Assembly (NCBI RefSeq): GCF_013299175.1
Contig: NZ_JAAFKF010000001.1
Location: 48,836-112,835, forward strand
DNA from: Sphaerotilus sp.
Lineage (GTDB): Bacteria > Pseudomonadota > Gammaproteobacteria > Burkholderiales > Burkholderiaceae_C
Length of the DNA: 64,000 bases
Direction: 5' to 3'
The position numbers and the translations under genes are program-made. Positions 8,673 to 17,306 of the stretch are shown piece by piece. Numbering within the stretch: position 1 is the first letter of the stretch; each line of letters opens with the position of its first letter. The notes under the pieces are model-generated. The model had not been told where the DNA came from and did not search any database. It saw nothing but the letters and a program-made list of their open reading frames with translations.

Positions 8673-11049
8673 GGCGGCGCAAGGCATGGCGCTGGAGCAG
8701 CACATAGATCACCGCCGACAGCGCCAGCAGTCCCAGCATCAGCACCGCCCACAGCAGCACCGGCCGGTCCGAGAGCTTCCAGCGCAGCCAGCTCAGCCAC
8801 GGCAGGTCGCCGCTGGCGTAGGTCGGGTCGGCGCGGAAGGGGGTGATGCGGCCGGATTCCTCGAACAGGGTGACGTGGCCGTGGATCTGCGCCAGACGGT
8901 CGCTGTCGAGCAGGGCGTCGGTGATGAAGGACAGGGCGGCGGGGGTGGTGGACATCAGACCCACGACGCTGCGGTTGCTCGCCAGCGGTGACTCGAAGCC
9001 GACCAGCGCCGCTTGCGGGTCCGTGCCGCGGAACGCCAGGGCGTCCAGCGGCGGGAGGTCGCCGCGTTGCCAGAGGGCGCGCAGCCAGTGCAAGCCCTCC
9101 GGCCAGATCCACTCCGTGGGTGACAACGACAACAGGCTGAAGCCGGCGTGTGCGTTTGCCGCTCGGGACGGGTTCGCGGCGGCAGCACGCACGGCGGCCA
9201 GGTCCTGGAAGGGCATCGCGCCCGCCCAGTCGGCGAACAGGCGCTGGTTGCCGGCGCTGCCGATGACGATCAGATCCCGGTCGGCCACCTGTGCCACGCC
9301 GCGGGCATGCACCACCTGCACCAGCCGCGCCGACAAGCCGGTGGCCTCGCCGGCCCGGCCCATCAGGGTCAGGAAGGCGTCGAGGTCTTCCCGCGAAGGC
9401 TGGTCGGGCAGGACCACGGCCGTTTCGGCCAGATCGGCCAGCCGGGTGTATGGGTGGGTGGTGTTGGCGAAGGCGGCCAGGTCCGGCAGGGGCAGGAAGT
9501 GCGGCGCGCTGGAAAAGTCGATGGTCGAGTTGCCGTCGAGCACGCTGCGCGGGCGGTCCAGTGCGGCATCGGCGCGGCCTTCGCGCAGGCACTCGCTGGC
9601 TTCGTCGGCGACGCCATGCTCCAGCGCCACCTCCAGGCGCGCGTAGGACTGCGTGCCCAGCGTGGCCACGGGGATGCGCAGGTTGCGGCGTGCCGAGCGG
9701 GTCAGCGCGTCGTCGCGCTCGCCGCGCAGGCTGCGCTGCAGGTTGTCGAGCCAGCGCGCGGTGACACTGGGTTCGAGCCGCTCGTCGAGCTGGGTCGTGC
9801 CGTTGAAGCGCACTTGCAGGGCCGCAGGGGCATCGTCCGGGCGGGCTTCGTAGCGCATCCGCAGATCGACCTGCACCTTGCGCTCGCGCCACGGGAACAG
9901 GTCGGGCGGCAGCCGCATCGGCACGCTCACCTGCAGCGGCCGGGTGTCGCGGGTGGTCAGCGCGGCGGTGGAGACCAGCTCGTCCAGGCGCACGGGGCGG
10001 TGGGTGGGTGTCCAGTGCGGGGCGTCCCAGGCGCGGCGCGGCGCGGCGTCGGTCAGGCGGTCGATCAGCGCGCTGCTGCCGTGGCCGGGCAACTGGCCGC
10101 GCACGAGGGCATCGGCGGCGCGGCGCAGTTCCTGTCCGTCGCGGCCGAGCAGGTAAAGCACCTTGTGCTGCGGATCGTCCGGGTGTGCGGCCAGCGTCAC
10201 CGACGCGCCGGCGATCGGCGGCAGGACCACGCCGGGCGGCGCATCCTCGGGGGTGGCGAGCACGATGGCATTGCCGCTCGGCAGGCGGTCGCGCGCCTGG
10301 ACCCGCACGCCCCGGTAAGCCGACAGCGCACCGAACCAGGACGCGACATTGCCCGCCGCCTGCAGCGTGGCGTCGCTGGCCCGCGGCGAGAGCACCAGCG
10401 TCAGCGCGTTGCGGCGCGGGTCATGCGGATCGAAGAAGGGTGCGGGCAGCAGCGAGAGATCGTCGGCCAGCGGCAGCGGGGCCATCACCAGGTTCAGCGA
10501 CGAGGTCAGGGCGATCTGGGCCCACAGGCCGGCGCTTTCTGCGGCAGTGCAGTCGATCGGCTCGGTGAACTGCACGGTCAGCTCGTTCTGGTCGAGCACC
10601 AGGCGCGGGTCGATCGTGACCGTGTGGCGGGTGCCACGGGGACCGGCTGCGGGGGCACTGGCCGCGGTGGCGGTCGCGGCAGTGGCCTCCAGCCGGCTCA
10701 CCAGTTCTCCATTGAGCCGCACCTCCAGCGCCCCGACCCGCCCGGCCAGCATCGGCGACTGCGCCAGATCCAGCTTGAGCACGGCGGACGACACCACCTC
10801 ATCGGCCCGCAGCGCGAAGTGGAAGGGGTGGCGCGTGTGGCCGCGCTTGAGCATGACGGCATCGCGCTGGCCGAGCTGCGAGAAGGGCAGGACGAGGTCG
10901 CGGCCTGGTGTGGCCGCCACCGCGCTCGGCCATGCCCATGGCCCCCCCAGCGCGAGCGCCAGCGTCAGCAGCGCAGTCCCTGCCCGGCGGGCCACTGGGT
11001 GCCCTGTGCGCAATCGGCGCACCCGCGCCGTGTCGGTTCTCTTGTCCAT
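8653..11049 (-). CDS. bcsB: cellulose synthase periplasmic subunit BcsB
   Basis: A 798-residue protein, the usual size for BcsB. The start at 11049 (MDKRTDTARV) is chosen because the reading frame upstream is a shadow of bcsA and the signal peptide follows directly (hydrophobic segment about residues 22-45, PSAVAA cleavage). Tandem carbohydrate-binding and flavodoxin-like domains follow, and a single C-terminal membrane helix (about residues 765-785, VLLWAVLMLGLLALSAVIYV) anchors it in the inner membrane, as in the Rhodobacter BcsA-BcsB structure. It guides the polymer out of BcsA and is needed for synthase activity. It lies 65 bp after bcsA. Confidence 0.92.
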   Translation of the reverse strand: MDKRTDTARVRRLRTGHPVARRAGTALLTLALALGGPWAWPSAVAATPGRDLVLPFSQLGQRDAVMLKRGHTRHPFHFALRADEVVSSAVLKLDLAQSPMLAGRVGALEVRLNGELVSRLEATAATATAASAPAAGPRGTRHTVTIDPRLVLDQNELTVQFTEPIDCTAAESAGLWAQIALTSSLNLVMAPLPLADDLSLLPAPFFDPHDPRRNALTLVLSPRASDATLQAAGNVASWFGALSAYRGVRVQARDRLPSGNAIVLATPEDAPPGVVLPPIAGASVTLAAHPDDPQHKVLYLLGRDGQELRRAADALVRGQLPGHGSSALIDRLTDAAPRRAWDAPHWTPTHRPVRLDELVSTAALTTRDTRPLQVSVPMRLPPDLFPWRERKVQVDLRMRYEARPDDAPAALQVRFNGTTQLDERLEPSVTARWLDNLQRSLRGERDDALTRSARRNLRIPVATLGTQSYARLEVALEHGVADEASECLREGRADAALDRPRSVLDGNSTIDFSSAPHFLPLPDLAAFANTTHPYTRLADLAETAVVLPDQPSREDLDAFLTLMGRAGEATGLSARLVQVVHARGVAQVADRDLIVIGSAGNQRLFADWAGAMPFQDLAAVRAAAANPSRAANAHAGFSLLSLSPTEWIWPEGLHWLRALWQRGDLPPLDALAFRGTDPQAALVGFESPLASNRSVVGLMSTTPAALSFITDALLDSDRLAQIHGHVTLFEESGRITPFRADPTYASGDLPWLSWLRWKLSDRPVLLWAVLMLGLLALSAVIYVLLQRHALRRHAGASA

Positions 11050-11114
11050 CCCCAGCCATCCTTGTTGTGTCGCGTCAGGCCATGCCGTGCCGTGCCGCTG
11101 TACCGTGCTGTTGT

Positions 11115-13325
11115 TCAGGCGCGCACCGAGGCGGGCCGGCGTGGCGGTGCCGCGTGCTTCGATTTCCAGCCGAACACCTTGGCGCAGCCCCGCACCCCCA
11201 GGCCGATGATCTGCCGCAGCGCGTGGGCCGGTCGGTCGGGCGCGTGGCGGGTGGCGTGGTCGATCCAGGCGTCGGCGCGGGCGAAGGTGATCTCCACCAG
11301 GTCCATCTGCTGCTGCAGCGTCATCGGGTCGAAGCGCAGGCCGTGGTGCTCGCCCTGGCGGAACACGATCAGCGCCGAGAACAGCGCGGCGTGGTCGCCC
11401 CGCAGCAGCGCCAGCGTCACGGGGGTCTGCTCCTCCAGCATCACGCCAGGGGGCAGCCGCACGCGCAGGCCGCCTTCCGAGAAATCTTCGGTCTCGACGT
11501 GCCAGACGCGGCCGTCGGCGGTTTCCATGCGCGCCGGGATGCCGAACTGCACGCGGTGGGACTGCCGGACCTGCCGGGTCTCCGACGCCGCTGCCGCCGC
11601 TGCGCCCAGGATGACGAGGTTGTAGAGCGTCCACAGCATGTTGAGCAGCACCGTGTCCAGTTCATGCGTGTTCCACCAGAACAGCCGCGCGATGCCCACC
11701 ACGAAGCCGACCAGGTTCAGCGACAGCAGCACCACATACGGCCGCGCGATGCCCCAGTCGAAGAAGTCGCGCTCGATGTAGCCACCCTTGGCGGTGACGT
11801 TGAAGCTGCCGGCCTTGGGGTCGATCAGCGCGAGCATCGTCGGGCGGAAGATGTACCAGGCCAGCACCGCCTCGTAGACCTCGGCCCAGAACGAATGCCG
11901 GAACTTGCCCTGGGTGCGCGAGTTGACGAGGTTGGCGTGGACCAGGTGCGGCAGGGCCATCGCGGCGATCATCACGGCCGAGGCGTGGATGACGTGGGCG
12001 GCGAAGAACAGGTAGGCCAGCGGCGCGGTCAGGAACACGAGCCGCGGCAGGCCGTAGAAGAAGTGCAGCATCGCGTTCGAGTAGCACAGCCGCTGTGCCC
12101 AGGTCAGGCCCTTGCCCCACAGCGGACAGTCGGTGCGGAAGATCTGTGCCATGCCGCGCGCCCAGCGGATGCGCTGGCCGACGTGGGCGGAGAGGCTTTC
12201 GGTGGCGAGTCCGGCGGCTTGCGGGATGCCGATGTAGGCGGTGTTCCAGCCCTTGCGGTGCAGCTTCAGCGCGGTGTGGGCGTCCTCCGTCACGGTCTCG
12301 ATCGCCACGCCGCCGACCTCCATCAGCATGTCCCGCCGCAGCACCGCGCAGGAGCCGCAGAAGAAGGTGGCGTTCCAGAAGTCGTTGCCGTCCTGCACCA
12401 GTCCGTAGAACAGCTCGCCCTCGTTGGGCACGTTGCCGAAGGTGTCGAGGTTGCGCTCGAAGGGGTCGGGCGAGAAGAAGTGGTGCGGCGTCTGCAGCAT
12501 CGCCAGCTTGGGATCCTTGTAGAACCAGCCGAGCGTCATCTGCAGGAAGGAGCGCGTGGGGATGTGGTCGCAGTCGAAGATGGCGACGAACTCGCCATCG
12601 GTGCGCGCGAGCGCGGCGTTGATGTTGCCGGCCTTGGCGTGGCGGTTGTCGCTGCGGATCACCCACTCGATGCCGACCTCCTCGGCGAAGTCGCGGAATT
12701 CCTCGCGCCGTCCGTCGTCGAGCAGGTGGATGCGCAGCTTGTCGAGCGGCCAGTCCAGCGCCATCGCGGCCAGCACGGTCGGCTTCACCACCTTCAGCGG
12801 TTCGTTGTAGGTGGGGATGAACACGTCGATCGTCGGCCACTCCTCCACCGGCATCGTCAGCGCCACCGGACGGCGTTCCAGCGGCCAGATCGTCTGGAAG
12901 AACCCCAGCACCAGCACCAGCCACGCGTAGACCTCGGCGGCGATCAGTCCGCTGCCGAAAAACAGGTCCAGGCCGTTGTCCATCTGCAGCGTCTCGGTCA
13001 TGCGCCAGTAGAGGTAGCGGCTCGACACGGACAGCGAGATGAAGGTCAGCAGCAGGGTGACGAACCGGCCCGGCGAGCGGTTCAGCAGCAGCGCGCACAC
13101 AAAGCACAGCACGCCGAACACCACCTGCTCCCACAGGTCGAGCGGCACCGAGATGACCGTGACCATCAGCAAGGCGCCGCTGAGCAGCATCGCGAGCTGC
13201 AACGCCCGGTACTCCCAGGTGTTCCAGTGCCAGCCGGCCGTGCGCCAGGCGCCGACCGGTGACATCAGCGGGCGCGCCGCAGCGGGCGGGTGGTGGAGAG
13301 AAGACAGATCCGGCGATTCGGCCAT
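11115..13325 (-). CDS. bcsA: cellulose synthase catalytic subunit BcsA with PilZ domain
   Basis: UDP-glucose beta-1,4-glucosyltransferase (GT2) of 736 residues. N-terminal membrane helices span about 40-150. Catalytic signatures are DDG (203-205), DCD (251-253), TED (346-348) and QRIRW (384-388), all intact. C-terminal membrane helices follow, then a PilZ domain with the c-di-GMP-binding RxxxR (R587-R591) and DxSxxG (614-619) motifs, so synthesis should be switched on by c-di-GMP. It is in the operon bcsD-bcsP/R-bcsA-bcsB-bcsZ-bcsC. An ATG at residue 21 is an alternative start. Confidence 0.96.
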   Translation of the reverse strand: MAESPDLSSLHHPPAAARPLMSPVGAWRTAGWHWNTWEYRALQLAMLLSGALLMVTVISVPLDLWEQVVFGVLCFVCALLLNRSPGRFVTLLLTFISLSVSSRYLYWRMTETLQMDNGLDLFFGSGLIAAEVYAWLVLVLGFFQTIWPLERRPVALTMPVEEWPTIDVFIPTYNEPLKVVKPTVLAAMALDWPLDKLRIHLLDDGRREEFRDFAEEVGIEWVIRSDNRHAKAGNINAALARTDGEFVAIFDCDHIPTRSFLQMTLGWFYKDPKLAMLQTPHHFFSPDPFERNLDTFGNVPNEGELFYGLVQDGNDFWNATFFCGSCAVLRRDMLMEVGGVAIETVTEDAHTALKLHRKGWNTAYIGIPQAAGLATESLSAHVGQRIRWARGMAQIFRTDCPLWGKGLTWAQRLCYSNAMLHFFYGLPRLVFLTAPLAYLFFAAHVIHASAVMIAAMALPHLVHANLVNSRTQGKFRHSFWAEVYEAVLAWYIFRPTMLALIDPKAGSFNVTAKGGYIERDFFDWGIARPYVVLLSLNLVGFVVGIARLFWWNTHELDTVLLNMLWTLYNLVILGAAAAAASETRQVRQSHRVQFGIPARMETADGRVWHVETEDFSEGGLRVRLPPGVMLEEQTPVTLALLRGDHAALFSALIVFRQGEHHGLRFDPMTLQQQMDLVEITFARADAWIDHATRHAPDRPAHALRQIIGLGVRGCAKVFGWKSKHAAPPRRPASVRA

Positions 13326-13409
13326 GGCGGGTAGGAAGGTCGGACAGGCAGACAGATCCCGCTGTCGCCGCGCACAGCGCGCGCACGGCCAGCAGCGGGG
13401 CGGAAGGGA

Positions 13410-13847
13410 TCAGCGGGTCAGGTAGCCCGACGTTCGGGTCGCCAGGCGACCGAACAGGCGGTCCAGCCGGGTGGAGGGGGCTGCGGTACCGGGGGTGGTG
13501 CCGGTGTCGGTCGGACGGGACGGTGGGCTGCCATGGCCGGTGGCGGTGGCGGCGGGCGGCTCGCTCGGGCTGGCCAGTCGGTGCAGGATCGACGAGAGCG
13601 TCGACGGCCCGGTCTGCGTGTCCTGGCCCACGCGCAGCACCCGCGGCAGCTCGCTGGCCGATGGCGGCACCGCAGGCACCGGCTCCGCACTGGCGGCGAG
13701 CGCGGTCAGCGCCGGATCGACCGTGCGGCCCATCGCCGCGCGGCGCACCGCTGCCCGCGAGGCGTTGTACTTGGCCAGATCCTGGTAGATGCCGGCGTCG
13801 TGGCCCAGCGTCTTCAGCAGGTTGTGGATGTCGTCACCGTTGTTCAT
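13410..13847 (-). CDS. cellulose biosynthesis accessory protein, BcsP/BcsR-like
   Basis: A 145-residue protein, MNNGDDIHNLLKTLGHDAG at the N-terminus. This DDIxxLxxxxGxxAxxYxxL opening resembles the short BcsR/BcsP family that usually precedes bcsQ or bcsA. The rest is Pro/Ala/Thr-rich and probably disordered, ending in RLFGRL. The position between bcsD and bcsA supports a role in Bcs complex assembly or localisation. BcsP or BcsR normally works with the ParA-like BcsQ, which is missing here: only 84 bp separate this gene from bcsA. Family call is by N-terminal resemblance and position. Confidence 0.65.
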   Translation of the reverse strand: MNNGDDIHNLLKTLGHDAGIYQDLAKYNASRAAVRRAAMGRTVDPALTALAASAEPVPAVPPSASELPRVLRVGQDTQTGPSTLSSILHRLASPSEPPAATATGHGSPPSRPTDTGTTPGTAAPSTRLDRLFGRLATRTSGYLTR

Positions 13848-13899
13848 GGAAAGGCTCTTGCTCGTGCTGCGACAGGACAACTGGGCCTGATGCGCCGGA

Positions 13900-14367
13900 T
13901 CAGGCGGCCAGGGCAAAAACGTACACGGGTTCGGCGCTGGCGGTGTCGGTGGCGATCTGCTGCACGCGCAGGCGGTCGCCTGCACCGGCCGCCCGCAGCC
14001 ACTGTTCATACGCCCCCTCCAGTACCGCCGGGGACCACGCGCGGCTGCCGGACCCGAAGGCGGCTTCGATGGGGGCGCAGTGGTGGACAATGCGCAGCGC
14101 ATCATTGGTATCGTTGAGTTCCACCCAGCCCCAGTCCATGCCGGCCCAGACGCTGTTCATGGCGGCTTCCAGGTCGGGCAGCAGCTCCAGCGTGGGCAAC
14201 GGCGCGTTGCGGGCCATCGAGGCACCGAGGCGGCGCATGAGCGCGCGGGACTGGTCGGGTTCGATCCGGGTGTTCATCTCATGCGCCAAGGCCCCCAGGA
14301 AGGAGCGCCACTGCGCAGAGCACCGGTATCGCAGGTGATAGTCATGATCGGATTGCGGACGGTTCAT
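13900..14367 (-). CDS. bcsD: cellulose synthase subunit BcsD
   Basis: A 155-residue protein matching the length and general pattern of BcsD: N-terminal helix region with YxLRYRCSAQWRSFLGALAHEM, central WAGMDWGWVEL, and the C-terminal EGAYEQWLRAAG segment. BcsD forms octameric periplasmic rings (Komagataeibacter) that align nascent glucan chains into ordered fibrils. It is the first gene of the operon here, 52 bp before the BcsP/R-like gene, whereas in Komagataeibacter it is last. Presence of bcsD suggests ordered fibrils. Confidence 0.8.
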   Translation of the reverse strand: MNRPQSDHDYHLRYRCSAQWRSFLGALAHEMNTRIEPDQSRALMRRLGASMARNAPLPTLELLPDLEAAMNSVWAGMDWGWVELNDTNDALRIVHHCAPIEAAFGSGSRAWSPAVLEGAYEQWLRAAGAGDRLRVQQIATDTASAEPVYVFALAA

Positions 14368-14635
14368 CGGCGATTGATCTGCAAAAACCGGTTAAAGTAA
14401 GCAAAATTGTGCAAAATTACACTTATTCGGGGGATGGTACCATGGTGAATATTGATGTATTGCAAACACTTTCATTCCGTTGCAGTTTGTGGCGAATGCG
14501 GAATGCAAGCTGAATCCAGGGTGAACATTTCCGGTTTTTGCACTCCCTCTTGTGGGGGACACAGACTGCGCTTGAGGGGGTTGGCGCGCCGCTACCATCG
14601 ATCTGCCGTGACTGCGGTGCTGTCTGGAGAGTTCG
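14368..14635. promoter_or_regulatory. divergent control region between bcs operon and response regulator
   Basis: This 268-bp AT-rich gap holds the promoters of bcsD (leftward) and the response regulator (rightward). TGCAAAAACCGG at 14380-14391 recurs as its exact reverse complement at 14531-14542. GCAAAA units start at 14381, 14401 and 14411, all multiples of ten bases apart and thus on one helical face. A 10-bp palindrome ATGGTACCAT is at 14434-14443. Together this looks like a multi-site operator region; the binding protein is not known. Confidence 0.55.
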
Positions 14636-15442
14636 ATGAAGGTACTGCTGATCGATGACCACCCACTGATCCTGTCGGCGATGCAGAGCGTGATCCTTGG
14701 CCTGGGCGCCAACGTCGAGGCGCTGGGGGTGGAGACGGCGGCCGAGTGCCGTGCGCTGTTGCGGCAGGACTCGGATTTCGACCTGGTGCTGCTCGATCTG
14801 CACCTGGACGACGCCAGCGGCTTTGACGTGCTGGACGAGTTGCGGATGGGCTATCCGGCGCTGCCGGTGGTGGTCGTGTCGGCTTCCGACCGGGCCAGCG
14901 ACGTGATCCGCGCCATCGACTCGGGTGCCATGGGATTCGTGCCGAAGCGTGCCAGCAACGAGCTGCTGTTCGAGGCGCTGCACCTGGTGATGTCCGGCGG
15001 CATCTATGTCCCGCCCATGACGCCCAGCCTCGGGGACTCGGCGCTGTCCACCGGCTTGTCGGGTGCGGGTGCGGGTGTCGGGCCGCTGATGCCGGGTTCG
15101 CTGGGTGCTTCGGTGGAGGACGACCGGCTGGCGTTCGGTGGCCACCGCGCGGCAGGCCGCCGTGTCGGAGAGGTGGCCGAGCGCGACGCGGCGCTGGACC
15201 GGCTGGGCATGACGCCGCGCCAGCGCGAGGTGCTGGCGCTGCTGCTGGATGGCAAATCCAACAAGATGATCGCGCGGGATCTGGCCATTTCGGTCGAGAC
15301 GGTCAAGGACCATGTCGCCGCCGTGCTGCGCACGCTGGGCGTCAACTCGCGCACCCAGGCGGTGCTGGCCGTGGGCCGTCTGCATGCACCGGCAGGCAGC
15401 GACACCCGTGGCACCGGGCTGCGCGGCATGGTGCTGCGCTGA
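14636..15442 (+). CDS. NarL/FixJ-type response regulator
   Basis: A 268-residue regulator. The receiver domain (1-120) has the acidic pair D7-D8, phosphoacceptor D54 in LVLLDLHL, and K104 in FVPKR. A linker of about 70 residues is unusually long and low-complexity (Gly/Ala). The C-terminal LuxR helix-turn-helix is LTPRQREVLALL-type (GMTPRQREVLALLLDGKSN) with the recognition helix in SVETVKDHVAAVL. It is 15 bp upstream of the kinase gene and divergent from the bcs operon, which makes the cellulose genes a plausible target. That link is inference. Confidence 0.9.
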   Translation: MKVLLIDDHPLILSAMQSVILGLGANVEALGVETAAECRALLRQDSDFDLVLLDLHLDDASGFDVLDELRMGYPALPVVVVSASDRASDVIRAIDSGAMGFVPKRASNELLFEALHLVMSGGIYVPPMTPSLGDSALSTGLSGAGAGVGPLMPGSLGASVEDDRLAFGGHRAAGRRVGEVAERDAALDRLGMTPRQREVLALLLDGKSNKMIARDLAISVETVKDHVAAVLRTLGVNSRTQAVLAVGRLHAPAGSDTRGTGLRGMVLR

Positions 15443-15457
15443 GCAGGGGCGGCTCCG

Positions 15458-17284
15458 ATGAACTCCCCTGCGTCGGATGCGCCGGCCGATCGGGTCGGCG
15501 CGCTCTATGCGCAACTCCCCGCCAGCCTGCTCGGCCAGGCGCTGGCCATGGCCGCGATCGGCCTGCTGTTCGTGGTGTGGCCCCAGGCACAGGCACAGGC
15601 GCAGGCGCAGGTGCTGCGTGTCGGCACGTGCTGGTTGCTGCTGGCGCTGCTGGCCTGGGCCTGGCGCTGGCGGCTGCACCGCTGGCACCAGACCCAGCCC
15701 GCGCTCCAGGTGTCGGACTGGCGGGTCTGGTGCCGCCGCTGGGCGCTGTCCACGCTGGTGTGCGCGGGGGTGTGGGCGCTGGCGGTGCTCTGGCTGTACC
15801 CGCTGGGCACCGATTGGCAGCGTGCCGGGCTGCTCGCGCTGCTGGCGTGTCTGGGCATCGGCTCGGCGGCTGCCGGGCATGGCGCCACGCGGGCCGGCAC
15901 CGCGCTGGTGGCCGTGGCGACGGTCTGGCAACTCTGGGCCACGCACACCGGCTCCCACTGGGCCGGCACGCTGGCGGTGGTGGGTGTCTGTGTCGGCATT
16001 GCCCTGGTGGGCCACCACCAGCGCCAGGACTACCTCCGGCTGCTCTCGTTCAAGCACCGCTCCGAGCGGCTCGCCGCGCTGCTCGCCGCCGAAAAAGACA
16101 TCGCCGAGGAAGCCAGGCTCGACGCCGAAGCCGCCACCCGTGCCCGTACCCAGTTCTTCACTGCCGCCAGCCACGACCTGCGCCAGCCGCTGCACGCGCT
16201 GGTGCTGTTCACCGAGTCGCTGCGCCTGCGCAACCGGGACAGCGCGCTGGAGCCACCCATCGCCAGCATCGGCGAGGCGGTCGATGCGCTGGAGGCGCTG
16301 TTCGACAAGCTGCTCGACCTGACCAGCATCGACAGTGGCGCCATCGTGGTCGAGTCCAAGCTGTTCCACATGCGCGAGCTGTACGCCCGGTTGAAACTCC
16401 ACTTCGAGCCGCAAGCCTTCGACAAGGGACTCGGGCTGGACTTCGTGGGCGGGCGCCACGCGGTGCGGGCCGATCCGCTGCTGGTGGAGCGCATCCTGCG
16501 CAATCTGGTGTCCAACGCCATCCGCTACACCGAGGACGGCGGGGTGCTGGTGAGCTGCCGGGCGCGCGCGGGGCGGCTGCTGATCCAGGTCTGGGACACG
16601 GGGCTGGGCATCGATGCACGGCTGCTGCCCAGCATCTTCGACGAGTTCTACCAGGTCGTGGCGGCGCGCGGGCCGGACAACTCGCCACGCAAGGGACTCG
16701 GACTCGGTCTGGCGATCGTGCGGCGGTTGGCGGAGCTGCTGCAGGCACCGATCAGCGTGCGCTCGCGTCCTGGGCATGGCACGGTGTTCAGCCTGCTGCT
16801 GCCGCTGAGCAGTGCGGCACAACCGGGGGAGCTGGCGGAGCTTGCTGCTGCGCCATGGGCCACGACACCGACCTGGACCGGGCCGACGCTGGTCGGGCGG
16901 CATGTGGTGCTGGTGGGTGCCGAACTCGATGCCGGTCCCGACACCCCCGGTGCCATGCTGCAGCACTGGGGCGCGCAGACCAGCGCTTTCTGCCACGCGG
17001 CGCAGGTGCTCGACTGGTCGGCCAGCCAGGCCCGGCTGCCGGATCTGGTCCTCATCGGCCGCATGCCGGCACACGAACGCGGTGGGGTCGATCTCGTGCG
17101 CGCGCTGCGGCAGGTCTTCGGTGCGCCGCTGCCGGCCGTGCTGGTGAGCGACGGCGAGGCCGATCTGGGCCATGGTGCCGAGCCGGACATCCACCTGCTG
17201 GCCCGCCCGGTGGCGCCCAACCGGCTGCGCGCCATGGTGAGCTTCAAGCTCTCGACCCGTACAATCTCGCACCCCGACCTGTAG
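15458..17284 (+). CDS. hybrid sensor histidine kinase with degenerate receiver domain
   Basis: A 608-residue membrane kinase. Six or so membrane helices span residues 22-185; a short Gln-Ala repeat (42-51) sits in the first loop. A coiled coil (200-230) leads to the H-box ASHDLRQPLHAL with H239. The ATPase domain has NLVSNAIRYT (N-box), DTGLGI (G1) and GLGLGLAIVRR (G2). The C-terminal 130 residues look like a receiver fold, but the acidic pair is absent, the phosphoacceptor position in LPDLVLIGRMP is G534, and the conserved lysine is Arg (LARPVAP). It should phosphorylate the upstream regulator; the pseudo-receiver may sense or regulate. Confidence 0.88.
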   Translation: MNSPASDAPADRVGALYAQLPASLLGQALAMAAIGLLFVVWPQAQAQAQAQVLRVGTCWLLLALLAWAWRWRLHRWHQTQPALQVSDWRVWCRRWALSTLVCAGVWALAVLWLYPLGTDWQRAGLLALLACLGIGSAAAGHGATRAGTALVAVATVWQLWATHTGSHWAGTLAVVGVCVGIALVGHHQRQDYLRLLSFKHRSERLAALLAAEKDIAEEARLDAEAATRARTQFFTAASHDLRQPLHALVLFTESLRLRNRDSALEPPIASIGEAVDALEALFDKLLDLTSIDSGAIVVESKLFHMRELYARLKLHFEPQAFDKGLGLDFVGGRHAVRADPLLVERILRNLVSNAIRYTEDGGVLVSCRARAGRLLIQVWDTGLGIDARLLPSIFDEFYQVVAARGPDNSPRKGLGLGLAIVRRLAELLQAPISVRSRPGHGTVFSLLLPLSSAAQPGELAELAAAPWATTPTWTGPTLVGRHVVLVGAELDAGPDTPGAMLQHWGAQTSAFCHAAQVLDWSASQARLPDLVLIGRMPAHERGGVDLVRALRQVFGAPLPAVLVSDGEADLGHGAEPDIHLLARPVAPNRLRAMVSFKLSTRTISHPDL

Positions 17285-17306
17285 GCACTGTAGGCAAGCA
17301 CACACC

